NCBI GenBank assembly: GCA_016808115.1
Contig: JAEQBH010001513.1
Coordinates: forward strand, 620,001 to 684,000
Length of the DNA: 64,000 bases
Direction: 5' to 3'
From: Tetrastigma voinierianum
Lineage: Eukaryota > Streptophyta > Magnoliopsida > Vitales > Vitaceae
Below the pieces are notes generated by a model. The model had not been told where the DNA came from and ran no database searches. It saw only the letters and a list, made by a program, of their open reading frames with translations. The position numbers were made by a program, and so were the translations under genes. Below are positions 20,466 to 32,498 of the stretch, piece after piece (the first letter of the stretch is position 1; each line of letters starts with the position of its first letter).

Positions 20466-23213
20466 TGATAGATAGGGGTCCTATTGACAGGGAATCTACC
20501 GGCAACTCCATAGTAACCTCCCAGCGAAGCTCGCTCGACTAACAAGTTACCATGACGCTAAGCCATTAAAACTGCTGAAACTGTCTTTAGAAAATGTGGG
20601 TTAAATTTTTTTTCACTTTTCTATCAAAATCACAACTTTAGATTGAACGAAAATCCGATAACATAATGGCTACACGATGGTCAAGCCCGAAATACAGAAA
20701 TCACCTATATAAAAAAAAAATACACTCCTAATATTTTCAAAAAAAATCCTTCTAACCGTAAGGACCTACGGTCTCATCAAAATATAAGATAAGAATCAAT
20801 CCAACATAAATTCATGGCAACCTGTTTTTTCTTAAAACCATGCATGCCTATTTTACAAAAGATATTTACATATACAAAATGTCACATTTTAACTTTTATT
20901 ACGTTTATATTACACATTATCTTATATATAAATACAACACAGCGTCTAGGACTGAGGATCCTGAAAAGGTCTTTTAGCTTCGGCACCTACACCTGGAAAA
21001 TTATTTAAAAACATAAAACTGTGAGCCAAACGGGCTTAGTGAGTACTATAAGTTCTAAATGTTGTTGTCTGTTGTATGTACCTCCCTATATGAAAATCTG
21101 TACATAAATGGTTGTAAAACTGTTTATGATAAAACTGAGTTTTTGCTATGAAAACCATTTCTGATCCTGAAAATTGTTTCAGTGGTGGTTAATATCTGAA
21201 AGTGCTATACTGTAAATCAAGTACCAACCATTGTGGCCAATTTATGAGATACCCTAGACGTGATGCCACAGAACCTTAGAACCTGGCATCAGTAGTGAAC
21301 CTTGGAACACTACCCGTCTAATATGGTTCGGTGAACACGGCGGGATCTTTATAAACATAATGGAACCTCGGAACCAAAATTCCCGGTGATGGAACCTCAG
21401 AACCAACACCTCATCACCATGTACTATGTTAGCGAGCTAACTATCTATATACACCGAATGTGCAGAGGGCGACTCACTATATAAATATATACTATATTTA
21501 ACCCCCAATTGCCGACGAGACGATATAGTTAGTCTGTGTCGTAACCATGCCATGCACAATCAGAATACATCGACCGGAAACTAAAGCTGTGCCATCCTGG
21601 GTTATGCTAAACCGGGCCAAGCGTTCTTAGAATCTTGAAATCAAAATTTTCTCTTTGAGTATAAATTAGGAGAGTAAAAACAATGCTTTACTAATTACAT
21701 TATATTTTCAAAGCACTTTACAATCTTGTAAATTAAACACTTTCGTTTTCGAAAACAATTTCGAGTACTCACCTTTTTCTCGACTAATTTATTTCAATTA
21801 TTGTCAAGCACGCTAGATTATGTCATATGCTCCAATCGCCTACACAATCCATACAAATTACGAAAAGGCCCTCAGTTCAACGTTTTAACCATAAAACATA
21901 CAAAGGGCTTCCAAAGCGACTGTATCGAAACGAACTTCGATTCTAACAAAACTTTACGTGTTAGTCACATTTGATAAGGACATCGATAATATGAGGTGAA
22001 ATTGACCAAAATGCCCCTACACCTGAAATGACCCATAAAAACTATCCATTTTAGCAACTTTTTCAAAATGACCCTATGCTATTTGATGTATTAGACCACG
22101 CACGTCAGCACAACCAAACAATTTGCACACTTGGTACTACAATTAAATTTTTTTTCAGCCATTATGTGGGTAGCAAATGCTATTAACAAGCATATGGTTA
22201 GATTCTAGACTCAAGGGACTTTCCATAGAGTCTAAAAACACCCAAAACTATTTCTGAAAATTATGTCCGGACTGTCCGAATAAAATCCTGAAATTTCAAC
22301 CCAAACTATCCTAAAATAGTCAGAAATTATTGACTGTCCGAACTCTGATCCCAAAATTCTAAAAATTCCTAAACTCTGTCCAAAAATTTTGGAATTGAAG
22401 TTTACGACCTTTCACGGCCTATAAGAAAATTTCAAGCCATTACATAGCATATAGGCTAAAAATAACTCAAGTAGGAAAATTCCCTACCGCTTGGAATTTG
22501 ACGAAATGCTAAGCTTTTGGTACCTACGCATAGCTCTCATCGCGTAAACCAACTGCCTTCTCCGACAAAATCTCTGATCCGATTCAGTAGATCGAAGAAA
22601 TGAAGAAGAAAAAAAATTAAAACTCTCTCTTCACGCCCCTCTCTCTCTCTCTCGAGTCCCCCCTCTTTTCTTTTTTTTTTTATTTTGGATAAAGCGGTTC
22701 ATATTACCTTATTTTGGTCCATTTCTACTCCGAAAAAATTTATTTATTTTCAGTTCAATTATTTTAAATGAACTTTAACTCAAGCCATTTTCTGACTTCC
22801 GGGATTTTCATAAAAATCTCATCCCTGAAGTCACTGGCGACTTATCACCTAGAAATTTATAAAATATTCCGACTGTCTCAGAATTTGACAAAACTTTGGG
22901 TCACTAGATTTATGAGACAAGTTGCAGTAGTTCGTTTCATCATCGAAGCAGAAATTGTCTGAGCTTCCACTGAACCATTATGACAATTTATTATTATTAT
23001 TATCCTTTTAAAATTCCATAATTTGTACATTCACCCCTCCACTTTCCTTAATTGCAAAAGTGCCACAATTCTTTGAAAACTTTACAATTTCACCCTTAAA
23101 AACAAGTTTCAAAAATTCTATTATGACACTAAAATAATTAAGGAAGCCCTTTGTGCACCTACGTGACATTAGGATTACACGTGTCGTACCACCTATCGAG
23201 AAAAGGGGTGTCA
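20466..23213 (-). mobile_element. 5' LTR of family B
   Basis: On the minus strand it starts TGACACCCCTTTTCTCG at 23213 and ends CTATCA at 20466, next to the primer site. Colinear with 12649-15577 (same direction) and with 26648-29470 (opposite direction). The start shares five bases (TGACA) with the end of the adjoining family C LTR. Confidence 0.85.
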
Positions 23214-24049
23214 CTCCCCAAATCCCGGTCCGACCCGATTGGCGGATCCAAACCGAGTTCGGAGAGCGAGACATTATCTTCAGGACTCTTTACACCTTTT
23301 TTTTTTTTTTTTAATACTTAGTCAAATCTCATATACATATACAAAAGAACTACCACTTAGAATTGGTGTCATCCAAATCTACACATATGCGAGTCCATTT
23401 ACAAATACAAAACTGTACTTTTACAATTACATATCAGAGCGCGGAACCTACATGTAGTGAACCCCTACTAGTGTGCTGGCCCAGCTGTATGCGGAAGATC
23501 GCGGACGTCCTCCTCTGTACCTACACATATTAAAAACCCGTGCTAAGCTTTACGTTTAGTGGGAAACATATGTCTTATGAATATTCACATTTAAAGCATA
23601 AAACAATAACAGATATCAGAATTTTCATGCATTCATATAACAGACTAATACATATACTTGTTATCATATAACAATTTTACATACATGCTTATCCTTATAA
23701 CAAACTTATACTCACTTGGGTCTTACACTTATAGCAGACTTATTCTTATTCCGATCTCCCATAAGACACATATTTATACTTATCTCCCGTAGGACACATA
23801 CTTATTCAGATTCCTCGTATACGGTACTGGACTTATACCTATACGTAGACGGAGGTGCTTGTCCTCATACTCATGCTTCTATCTATCTTATACTGGTTCA
23901 GATCTCCCGTAGGAGTTACAGAGCTTATGCTTATACCGTGGTACCCTTAGGTACTACAAAGCTTATACTTATACCATAGGACTTATACTTATACTCACCC
24001 GGGTGCACTTGTTGGAGTGCAGAGTAGATTTTCACGGAGATGATACGGG

Positions 24050-24625
24050 CGTGCAGCGGTATTACGGAACTTATCCTTATACGGAAGTACCCATAGGTAC
24101 TACTGAGTTTATCCTTATCCGAAGCTTATGCGTGGTGCCTTAGGTACTACAAAACTATACTTATCTGAGGAGGTACCCACTTAGGTACCACATAATTTAA
24201 TCAGTCTGAGAGGTACCATAGGTACTACGGATCTCTTATCCTTGTATTCTGAGCTTATTCTTGTATTAGATCTTAATCTTGTATTTGGATCATATACTTC
24301 TCTTCTGGGCGTATACTTGTATTCAGACACATACTTGTATTTCGGATCTTATACGTATATTACGGAACTTATACTTGTCTTACGGAACATATACTTGTAT
24401 TTCAGAGCACCTACTGGTATTTCGGATATTATACGTGTATTACGGAACTTATACTTGTCTTACAGATCTTGTGCCTGTATTACGAGACTTATTCTTATAT
24501 TACAGAACTTATACTTATAATGCAGATGCGGAGTACCGTGGGTACTACGAGGAGATTTTACTAGTACAAAAGTAGCCGTAGGTACTACAGAAAAAATACA
24601 GAGGTACCCGTAGGTACATTCAGAT
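24050..24625. repeat. Dispersed GTACC-CGTA-GGTAC hairpin words
   Basis: About eight units of the form GTACC, three to five bases, GGTAC(TAC) occur, for example near 24085, 24145, 24172, 24208, 24531, 24575 and 24603. The arms are complementary; the loop varies (CATA, TTA, CGTA, GTG). They flank and interleave with the 20-bp array below. The same arrangement recurs in the other C LTR (30530-31150) and reversed at 44790-45560. Confidence 0.75.
24241..24524 (+). repeat. Tandem array of a 20-bp unit, about 14 copies
   Basis: Consensus of the unit is ACTTATACTTGTATTACGGA, with steps of 19-21 bases and scattered substitutions. Because 20 is not a multiple of three, all three frames stay open and give false Leu/Ile/Val/Tyr-rich proteins at 24242-24575. 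Positioned in the 3' half of the minus-strand LTR. Confidence 0.9.
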
Positions 24626-24769
24626 CTTTACCGTATTCATTTCTTTACTCTTATTCATCATTCAGGTTATTTTCATATAACTAAGGGAATACCTAGACCA
24701 ATAATAATAAATTAGTAAGACCTGACACAATAAATTATCGAAGATACTATCACGATGAAGTCTTAGTAG

Positions 24770-25075
24770 CATTGTGAGAGTCTCGTCGCACTAGTCGATA
24801 AGTACTTAATGTGCCGATGCACTTGTCGGGGAGTGTCGTCAGCTAATCGAGTCTGGGAAATTGCTAATGTGCCGAAGCACGTCAGAGAGTGTCGTCGCAC
24901 TAATCAGGGAGTACCGAAGTACTAATGTGCCAAAGCACGTCAGGGAGTGCCGTCGCACTAATCAGGGAGTACCGAAGTACTAATGTACCGAAACACCGTC
25001 AGAGAGTGTCGTCGCACTAATCAGAGAGTACCGAAGTACTAATGTGCCGAAGCACGCCAGGTAGTGTCGAAGCAT
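24770..25075. repeat. Tandem hairpin array, about 58-59-bp unit
   Basis: Repeats of GTGCCGTCGCAC, GTACCGAAGTAC and GTGCCGAAGCAC, each followed by TAAT, GTCAG or CAGGGA. Every word is a 4-bp stem around a 4-base loop. The cleanest stretch is 24880-25070, with three large units. A decayed version of the same array is at 31265-31690, and the reverse at 44440-44670. Confidence 0.88.
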
Positions 25076-25814
25076 CAACAAGACGTCCACTCATTCATTC
25101 TTCAGTCCAAGGTAGTCATACGATTATATGTCTTTTAGAACTCATAACCTATCTTAATCACATTCTGTGTTCATGACATATTACCTTTCATGTTCATTAT
25201 CATGTTCATATCATATTCATGTTTCATGAACACATCTATACATATTTCATTTTCTATATTTTTCCTTGTTCCATGTTACATATGGCATTTCATATACTTG
25301 TACAGTATGATGCCTATGTATTCACACATCATTCATGTATTCTTGTCCCTCTATGAATCTACTTTGCTTAGATATTGGAATTATTCCAATTGGATCATCC
25401 AAACTAAAGTTATGGCATTTCCATGCCAAACTAGTCAATTTACCGATATTACACTAGGGACAGTTTGTAATACTCATTTTCCAGTGTCTTGGCTCCATTT
25501 TAACACTGGTTCTTTGTATTCCTTTCAAGCTAAGGTGCTATGGGTTCTCCTCCAACTGGAATCACCAAAATCAGAGCACCGGAACTCAAGTTATGTCCTA
25601 AACAACCCGGACTATTTTATGATAAAAAAACTAAAGCAGAAATTGGCTTGAACATAGCCCTACTTTGAGGGAATATTTGGGCCAAATAGGATCATAATTT
25701 GAAGGTACATATTTCTGAATTTTTGGTTCTCCTTGAAGTCTATTTTAACCAACAACTTGAATCACATAAATCGGATCCCGGGAAATGAAGCGAGTTATGG
25801 CTGAAAATCTGAAG

Positions 25815-25892
25815 GCCCGGTCAAAATAGAAAAATAGAAACGCTACAGTGCAGAGTGCATTTCGGCTATCTTAGGTACAAGTCAAATTGCCG
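25815..25892 (-). other. Copy-specific module between conserved flanks, left C LTR
   Basis: Flanked on one side by GTTATGGCTGAAAA and on the other by AAATGGTAAATTTCACC. The flanks match the right C LTR closely, but the intervening bases (CGCTACAGTGC, GAGTGCATTTCGGC, and so on) do not match the corresponding bases at 32411-32498. Confidence 0.65.
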
Positions 25893-26647
25893 AAATGGTA
25901 AATTTCACCATTTTTCATGCACTCTTTTCCATAATTCTCTTCTATTCCATACTTCATCAAAAACTAACATAGAATCCCTCCAAACAACTCCACAAACACT
26001 TTAATTAACCAAATAATCGAGGATTCATACAAAGTTCACTAAACTTGACAAAACCCTACACTCATGAAGGATTCCATATCTACTTGATATCAACTAGGGA
26101 TTTTCAACCAAACTTCCCTTAAATCTAGAGTTAGGATATCTTCCTAACAAAACCCTAGAAAAGGGAACCGAATTTAATCTTCAAGGAAAACCCTAACAAT
26201 CACTTTTGATAGTTTGTGTACAAAAACATACCAAAATCCACTTACAGAAAAGTCATGTAGCCATACAGAATCATACCTTAAGCAGTCTCCTTCTTCCTCT
26301 TCTTCTCTTTTGCTCCATACGTGAAGCCCTTGTTTGGAGACCAAAAATAATCCATTTTTGGTCTCCCTCCTATTATAAATAAACTTTCCTTTATTTGCTT
26401 TTTGGTCCTCCAACTTTTGATCATTAGTATTCCAATTTCCCCTTATTTCATTTTGGCCTCAAATCTTGTTAACTTATGACTTTTAAGTCCCTTTTTGGAC
26501 AAATTACGATTTTATCCTTAAGTCTTGTAAATTTCCGGGGCTCTCGTTTCCATGTTTCGCATTTAACTCACGAAACATTTAAATTATGCGTACAAAATAC
26601 CCTAAACATGTCGAAAACGACTAGGGTATATTTCGGAGTGTTACAAT

Positions 26648-27175
26648 TGTAACGCCCCGTCCCGAGAGGGTGTACGGTATGTGTAACTATATGTGCACTA
26701 CGGGCTTCCTTAATTAGTTTAGTGCCATAATAGAATTTTTGAAAGTTGTTTTAAGGGTGAAATTATAAAGTTTTTAAAGAATTGTGACACTTTTGCAATT
26801 GAGGAAAGTGGAGGGGTGAAATTCCAATTATGGAATTTGAAAAGGATAATAATAATAATAAATTACCATAATGGTTCAGGGAAGTCTAGAAAATTCTTTA
26901 GATCTCGGATGATGAAACGGACTGCGCCGTTAAATTCGTCTCGCGAAATCTAGTGACCTAAAAAGATTTCGTTGAATTATGAGACAGTCAGAATATTTTA
27001 CGATTTTCTGGATGATAAGTCGTTAGGGACTTCAGGGATGAGATTTTTACAAAAATCTCGGAAGTCAGGAAGTGGCTTGATTTAAGTTCATTTACAATAA
27101 GAGTGAGCCCGAAAAGAAATAAAAATTTCGGGGCAGAAATGGACCGGGAATGGAGCAATAGAAATTGTTTATCCA

Positions 27176-27216
<41 letters not shown>

Positions 27217-29470
27217 GGTTAAAAGTCAAAAAGGGGAGAAACAGACGGACATGAGAGAATGTGCGTGAAGAGTGAGAAAACGATTTTTCTTTTTTATTTT
27301 CTTTGCTTCTCTCTCAGATTTACGGAAATCGGACCGTAGATTTTCATCGGAGCAGAAGGCAAAGTTGGTCTACGAGACGAGAGGTACGCGTAGGTACCAA
27401 AAGCCTAGCCTTTTGTCATACTTCAAGAGGTAGGAAATTTTTCTATTTGTGTTATTTCGAGCCTAAATGCTATGTAATGACTTGAAATTTTCTTAAAGGC
27501 CGTGAAAGGTCGTAAACTTTAGTCCCAAAAATTTTAGGCGAGTTTATAGTGCAGGAATTTTGGGACTTTGTTGGGCGGTCGAGTGAATTTGGGACTATTT
27601 TGGTTGTTTGGATTGAAATTTCAGGATGGTAGTCAGACAGGTCGGACAAAATTTTTAGAAATGTTTTCGGGTGTTTTTAGACTCTATGGAAAGACCCTTG
27701 AGTCAAAAGTTGGCTAAAATAGATAGTTTTTATGGGGAATTTAATGTGTAGGGAAATTTTGGTCAATTTCACATCATGTGCTCCCGATAATCACTTATCG
27801 AATGGGACTAGCACGTAAAGTTTTGTTAGAATCGAAGTTAGATTCGATATAGTCACTTTGAAAGCCACGTGTATGTTTTATGGTTAAAACATTGAATTGA
27901 GGAACGATTTTGTACTTTAATGGATTGTGTAGGCGATTTGAGCATCGGCGAGAATCTAGAGTGCTTGACAAGATTTGAAGAAATTAGTGAGAAAAAGATT
28001 GAGTACTCGAAAATCCTTTTCTAAAAGCGAAAGTGTTTAAATTACAAGTTTGTAAGTGCTTTGAAAATATAAATTTATAAGCATTTTTACCCTCCCACTT
28101 GTTATACTGTGAAAAATTCGATTTATTATTTAAGCAGTTTGGCTGGTTTGAAAAACCCCTATATGGAGCATTTCGATTTCGGTGAGATGTATTTCGGATT
28201 GTGCATGGCAAGGTTATGGGATATTATGACTAACTATATTTATGCGTCGGCAATTGGGGTTAGATCTAGTATATATTTATATAGTGAGTCGCCCTACGCA
28301 CATTCGAGGTATATAAGCGCACGTGACTTAGTACATGCGATGAGGTGTTGGTTCCGAGGTTCCATCACGGGCATTTTAGTTCCGAGGTTCATTATGTTTA
28401 TAGAGATCCGTAGTGTTCACGACCATCTTAGCCGGGTAGTGTTCACAGGAGTTCACTACCGATGTCGAATTCGAGGTTTATTGACATCCGCGTCTAGGAG
28501 TATTTGAAATGGGCCACGGTGGATTTGGTACTTGATTTACAGTATATCACTTTCAAATATTAACCACCAACGAAGCAGGTTTCGACGAAATAGTTTCGAA
28601 GCAGTTTTTGAAATGGGTCGCGATGGTTGGTACTTGATTTATAGTATAGCACTTTCAGATATTAACCACCATTGAAACAATTTTCAGTAGCAGAAATAGT
28701 TTCGGAGGTTTTCGACAGCGAAATAGTTTCATAACGATTTCGGCATCAAAAATACTTTCACTTAATAGTTTTCCGGCGACATAAATAGTTTTCAACACGA
28801 GTTTTTTCGAAATGGTTTTCGCGCCAAAAACTTCGGTTTTCTCATAAGCAGTTTACAACCATTTAAATACGGATTCATATTGGGAGGTACATACAACAGA
28901 CAGCAACATTTAGAACTTATAGTACTCCACGCGGATTTGGCTCAGGTTTTCTATTTTAAAATAATTTTTCGAGGGTCAGAGGTGCGAAGGCGAAAGACCT
29001 TTCCGGGATCCTCGGTCCTAGGCGTTGTGTTGTTGATTATATAAGATAAGGTGTAAAGTAAAAGTAGTAAAAGTTAAAATGTGACATTTTGTATATGTAA
29101 TTATCTTTGTAAATATGCATGCATGAGCCTTTGAGAAAACAGTTGCAATGAAATTATGTTGGATTGATTCTTATCTTATATTTTGATGAGACCGAGGTCC
29201 CAGATTGTAGTTAGATTTTGGAAAATATCGGGAGTGTATTTTTTTATATACAGGTGATTTTTGTATTGGCTTCGACCTCACCGTGCAAATGTTATGTCGC
29301 CGATTTTCAAGTAAATCTAAAGGTATAATTTTTGATAGAAAAGTGAAAATTTTTATAACCTTAATGCTTTTCCAAAAAAGCATACAAGTAGCTTTTAACG
29401 CTTTAAATTTTCATGGTAACTTGTCACACACTTTATACTCGTCATTTGCATGTTCTATGTCGATCTTTCT
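26648..29470 (+). mobile_element. Plus-strand LTR of family B between the two C LTRs
   Basis: It starts TGTAACGCCCCGTCCCG at 26648, two bases after the left C LTR, and is the reverse complement of the family B LTRs at 20466-23213 and 12649-15577. Similarity runs through TAATAGAATTTTTGAAA, GGGTGTTTTTAGACTC (27669) and GATAGAAAAGTGAAAA (about 29335) and fades near 29430-29470. No primer site or coding sequence of family B follows, so it is a solo or truncated LTR. Its frames, including the 132-codon one at 28109, are noncoding. Confidence 0.78.
27177..27212. repeat. Microsatellite (TAA)n, about 12 units
   Basis: Uninterrupted AAT/TAA triplets inside the plus-strand family B LTR. The other family B LTRs have only a T-rich stretch at the same place, so it is a local expansion. 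Confidence 0.95.
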
Positions 29471-29697
29471 TTCATGTCTTTTACGTAAGCCAGAGCTGCG
29501 GACTCTCACTTGAGCTAACAAGGCACCATCATAACTAAATCTCCTGTTTTAATCTTTCAAAGCTGGATTGGTACTTATTCATTCTAGTCGATATGCAGGA
29601 CAAAGACATCCGCATTAGGCCAACACTTTACTATGTATGTACATCCTTAATCGAAGACTCTTCCAGAAACGCCTAAACCTAGGCTCTGATACCAACT
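29471..29697 (-). mobile_element. Leader of the family C element with Met-tRNA primer site
   Basis: On the minus strand TGGTATCAGAGCC (29694-29682) lies three bases from the LTR end at 29698. It is a perfect initiator-Met primer site and shows that the right C LTR is a 5' LTR whose internal region points left. Only about 215 bases of leader survive before family B sequence takes over. No gag start is readable. Confidence 0.85.
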
Positions 29698-30734
29698 TGT
29701 CACGCCCCGATTCCCGGTCCGACCCGATTGGAGGATCCAAACCGAGTTCGGGGAGCGAGACCTTATACTGAGACTCTTTACCTGTTTTTATTTTTTATTT
29801 TTATTTTATAACAGAATCCAAATCTCATATACATATACAAAAGAACTACCACCGGAGTGGTGTCCATCAAAATCTACACACATATATTGAGTCCCATTTA
29901 CAAATGTACAAACTCCGTGGCACAATTACATAGTCAGCGCGGAACCTATATATAGTGAACCCCTACTAGTGTGCTAGCCCAGCTGTATGTAGAAGATCAG
30001 AGACGTCCTCCTCTGTACCTACACATATTAAAAACTCGTGCTAAGCTTTAAGCTTAGTGGGAAACATATGTCTTATGCATATTCACATTTAAAGCATAAA
30101 ACAATAACATATATCAGAATTTTCATGCATTCATATAACAGACTAATACATATACTTGTTATCATATAACAATTTTACATACATGCTTATCCTTTAAGTA
30201 ACAAACTTATACTACTGGGTCTTACACTTATAGCAGACTTATTCTTATTCCGACCTCCCATAAGACACATATTTATACTTATCTCCCGTGATTACTAAGG
30301 CTTTTGGCTCATTCTCAGATACTAAGATCGGACTTATACCTATACGTAGAATGGAGGTGCTTGTCCCTCATACTCATGATTCTATCTATATTATAATGCC
30401 CGACTTCCCAGTAGGGAGTTAAAGTGCAGCTTGCTTATACTGTGGTACCTTAGGTGTACATGTAAAGCTTATACTTATACCATAGGACTTATACTATACT
30501 GTTTGAGGATTACACTTGTTTGGTGCACCGTAGGTACTACAGAGATATTACTTAACGTATTAATCGGTATTACTTTAACTTATCCTTATACGAAAGTACC
30601 CGTAGGTACTACTGAGTTTATCCTTATCCGAAGCTTATACGGCGGTACTTGTAGGTACTACAAAACCTATACTTATACCGAGGTACCCATAGGTACCACA
30701 TAATTTAATCAGATACAGAGGTACCCATAGGTAC

Positions 30735-31045
30735 TATAGAACTTATCCTTGTATTACAGAGCTTATTCTTGTATTCTGAATCTTAATCTTGTATTTCAGA
30801 TCATATACTTGTCTTACGGAACGTATACCTGTATTTCGAAGCACATACTTGTATTTCGAATCTTATACGTATATTACGGAACTTATACTTGTCTTACGGA
30901 ACGTATACTTGTATTTCGGAGCACCTACTTGTATTTCTCGGATCTTGCTACTCTCCTGTATTACGAACTTTATATACTTGTCTTACGTATCTTCAGGCCT
31001 CAGACACGAGACTTGGCTCTTATATTACGTAATCCTATAAATTTA
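30735..31045 (+). repeat. 20-bp tandem array, second copy
   Basis: Same ACTTATACTTGTATTACGGA-type unit as at 24241-24524, about 14 copies, more eroded toward 31045. It gives the same false repetitive frames. Confidence 0.85.
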
Positions 31046-31264
31046 TATTACCGATAATGGAAGTACTCGTAGGGGTACTACAGTAGAGATCTACTGGTAA
31101 TAAAAGCACAGGTACTGGCGTTAAAAATACAGGTACTGTGAGAGGGTACATTCAGATCTACTCAGATTCATTTCTTTACTCTTATTCATAATTCAGGTTA
31201 TTTTCATATAACTAAGGGAATACCTAGACCAATAATAATAAATTAGTAAGACACAACACAATAA

Positions 31265-31690
31265 GTATCCGAAGATACTATACAGATCGGCGTCAGAAGA
31301 TCGACAGAGAGTGTCGTCAGACTAGCCTTAGGAAGTGCCCAAAATACTAAACGTGAAAGGTAAATCGGTTACTAATGTGCCGAAACACGCCGTGAGTGTC
31401 GTCGCACTAATCGTGAAGATCACAACCACGTTCTGGGCACACTTTTTCCAAAACAGGTTTTCTGAACAATCGTGGAAAATCAACAACGCAATGGTTTCGG
31501 TTACGCGGCGCCGCACTAATCGTGTAGTACCGGCGTACCAGTGCGCCAAGCATGTCGGGAGTGTCGTCGTTACTCCAATCAAGGAGTACCGGCGTACCAC
31601 GCGCCGGGGCACCGCTAGAGAGTGTCGTCGAGACTAATCGGGAGTACCGGCACTAATGTGCCGGGGCACGCCGTGAGTGCCGAAGCATCA
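31265..31690. repeat. Hairpin array, decayed second copy
   Basis: Words such as GTGCCGAAACACG, GAGTGTCGTCGCACTAATC, GTACCGGCGTAC and GTGCCGGGGCAC follow the layout of 24770-25075. Some stems are kept while the loop changes (CGAA, CGGC, CGGG). An unrelated A/T-rich stretch at 31415-31500 interrupts it. Confidence 0.75.
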
Positions 31691-32410
31691 ACAGGACGTC
31701 CACTCATTCATTCTTCGGTCCTAGGTAGTCATACGATTATATCTCTTTCAGAACTCATAACCTATCTTAATCACATTCTGTGTTCATGACATATTACCTG
31801 TCATGTTCATATCATATTCATGTTTCATGAACACATCTATACATATTTCATTTTATATATTTTTCCTTGTTTCATGCCTATTACATATGGCATTTCATAC
31901 ACTTGTAATGTATGATGCCTATGTATTCACACATCATTCATGTATTCTTATCCCTCTATGAATCTACTTTACTTAGAAATTGGAATCATTCCAATTAGAT
32001 CATCCAAACTAAAGTTATGATATCTCCATGCCAAACTAGTTAATTTTACCTCGATATTACACTCAGGGACAGTTTGTAATACTCATTTTCCAGTGTCTTG
32101 ACTCCATTTTGACACTGGTTCTTTGTATTCCTTTCAAGCTAAGGTGCTAAGGGTTCTCCTCCAACTGGAATCACCCAAATCGGAGCACCGGAACTCAAGT
32201 TATGTCCTAAACAACCCGGACTATTTTATGATCAAAAACTGAAGCAGAAATTGGCTTGAACATAGCCCTACTTTGAGTGAATATTTGGGCTACATAGGAT
32301 CAGAATTTGAAGCTGCATATTTCTGGATGTTTGGTTCTCCTTGAAGTCTATTTTAACCAGGAACTTTGAATCACCACCTCGGATCAGAAATGAGTAAGTT
32401 ATGGATAAAA

Positions 32411-32498
32411 TACGGAGACTGTAAATGTAAAAACAACAAAGGCTCGTATCGGGTACGCCCCGGGATTGTACCGGTACAGGTCTCCGAAATTTGCCCAG
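32411..32498 (-). other. Copy-specific module between conserved flanks, right C LTR
   Basis: The position matches 25815-25892, but the words differ: GGGTACGCCCCGGGA and the palindrome GTACCGGTAC. The flanks on both sides continue in alignment with the left C LTR. Confidence 0.65.

Larger units (their letters stand above)
12649..23213 (-). mobile_element. Near-complete Tekay/Del-like chromovirus, family B (10.6 kb)
   Basis: Minus-strand order from the right: 5' LTR 23213-20466, Met-tRNA primer site 20463-20451, gag from 20281, protease, RT, RNase H, integrase with chromodomain tail, polypurine tract 15592-15580, 3' LTR 15577-12649. The two LTRs match over nearly their whole length but differ by many substitutions and indels, so the insertion is old. 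All coding regions carry stops and frameshifts. No convincing 5-bp target duplication is seen: GTCGA lies on the left, while the right border is fused to a family C LTR. The assignment to Tekay/Del rests on the chromodomain-type integrase end and the LTR length. Confidence 0.85.
23209..26645 (-). mobile_element. Left LTR of family C (3.4 kb)
   Basis: On the minus strand it starts TGTAACACTCCGAAATATACC at 26645 and ends GGATTTGGGGAGTGACA at 23209. It matches 29698-33258 over its length, including GTTTCCCACTAAGC, the 20-bp array and the hairpin array. All open frames in it (for example 25190-25651 plus, 153 codons) are fortuitous: they run through these repeats or conserved LTR noncoding sequence. 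No polypurine tract lies next to its start. Confidence 0.85.

Noticed and set aside
24242..24575. Repetitive Leu/Ile/Tyr proteins in two frames
   Set aside because: Produced by a 20-bp DNA repeat whose length is not a multiple of three; not a protein repeat.
25190..25651. 153-codon open frame, plus strand
   Set aside because: Lies wholly inside the left C LTR, antisense to it, and is not kept open in the right C LTR.
28109..28507. 132-codon open frame in the plus-strand family B LTR
   Set aside because: The same stretch in the other two B LTRs is not open; it is noncoding LTR sequence.
29682..29694. tRNA gene suggested by the perfect Met-tRNA match
   Set aside because: Only the 3' terminal complement is present next to an LTR; there is no tRNA body.
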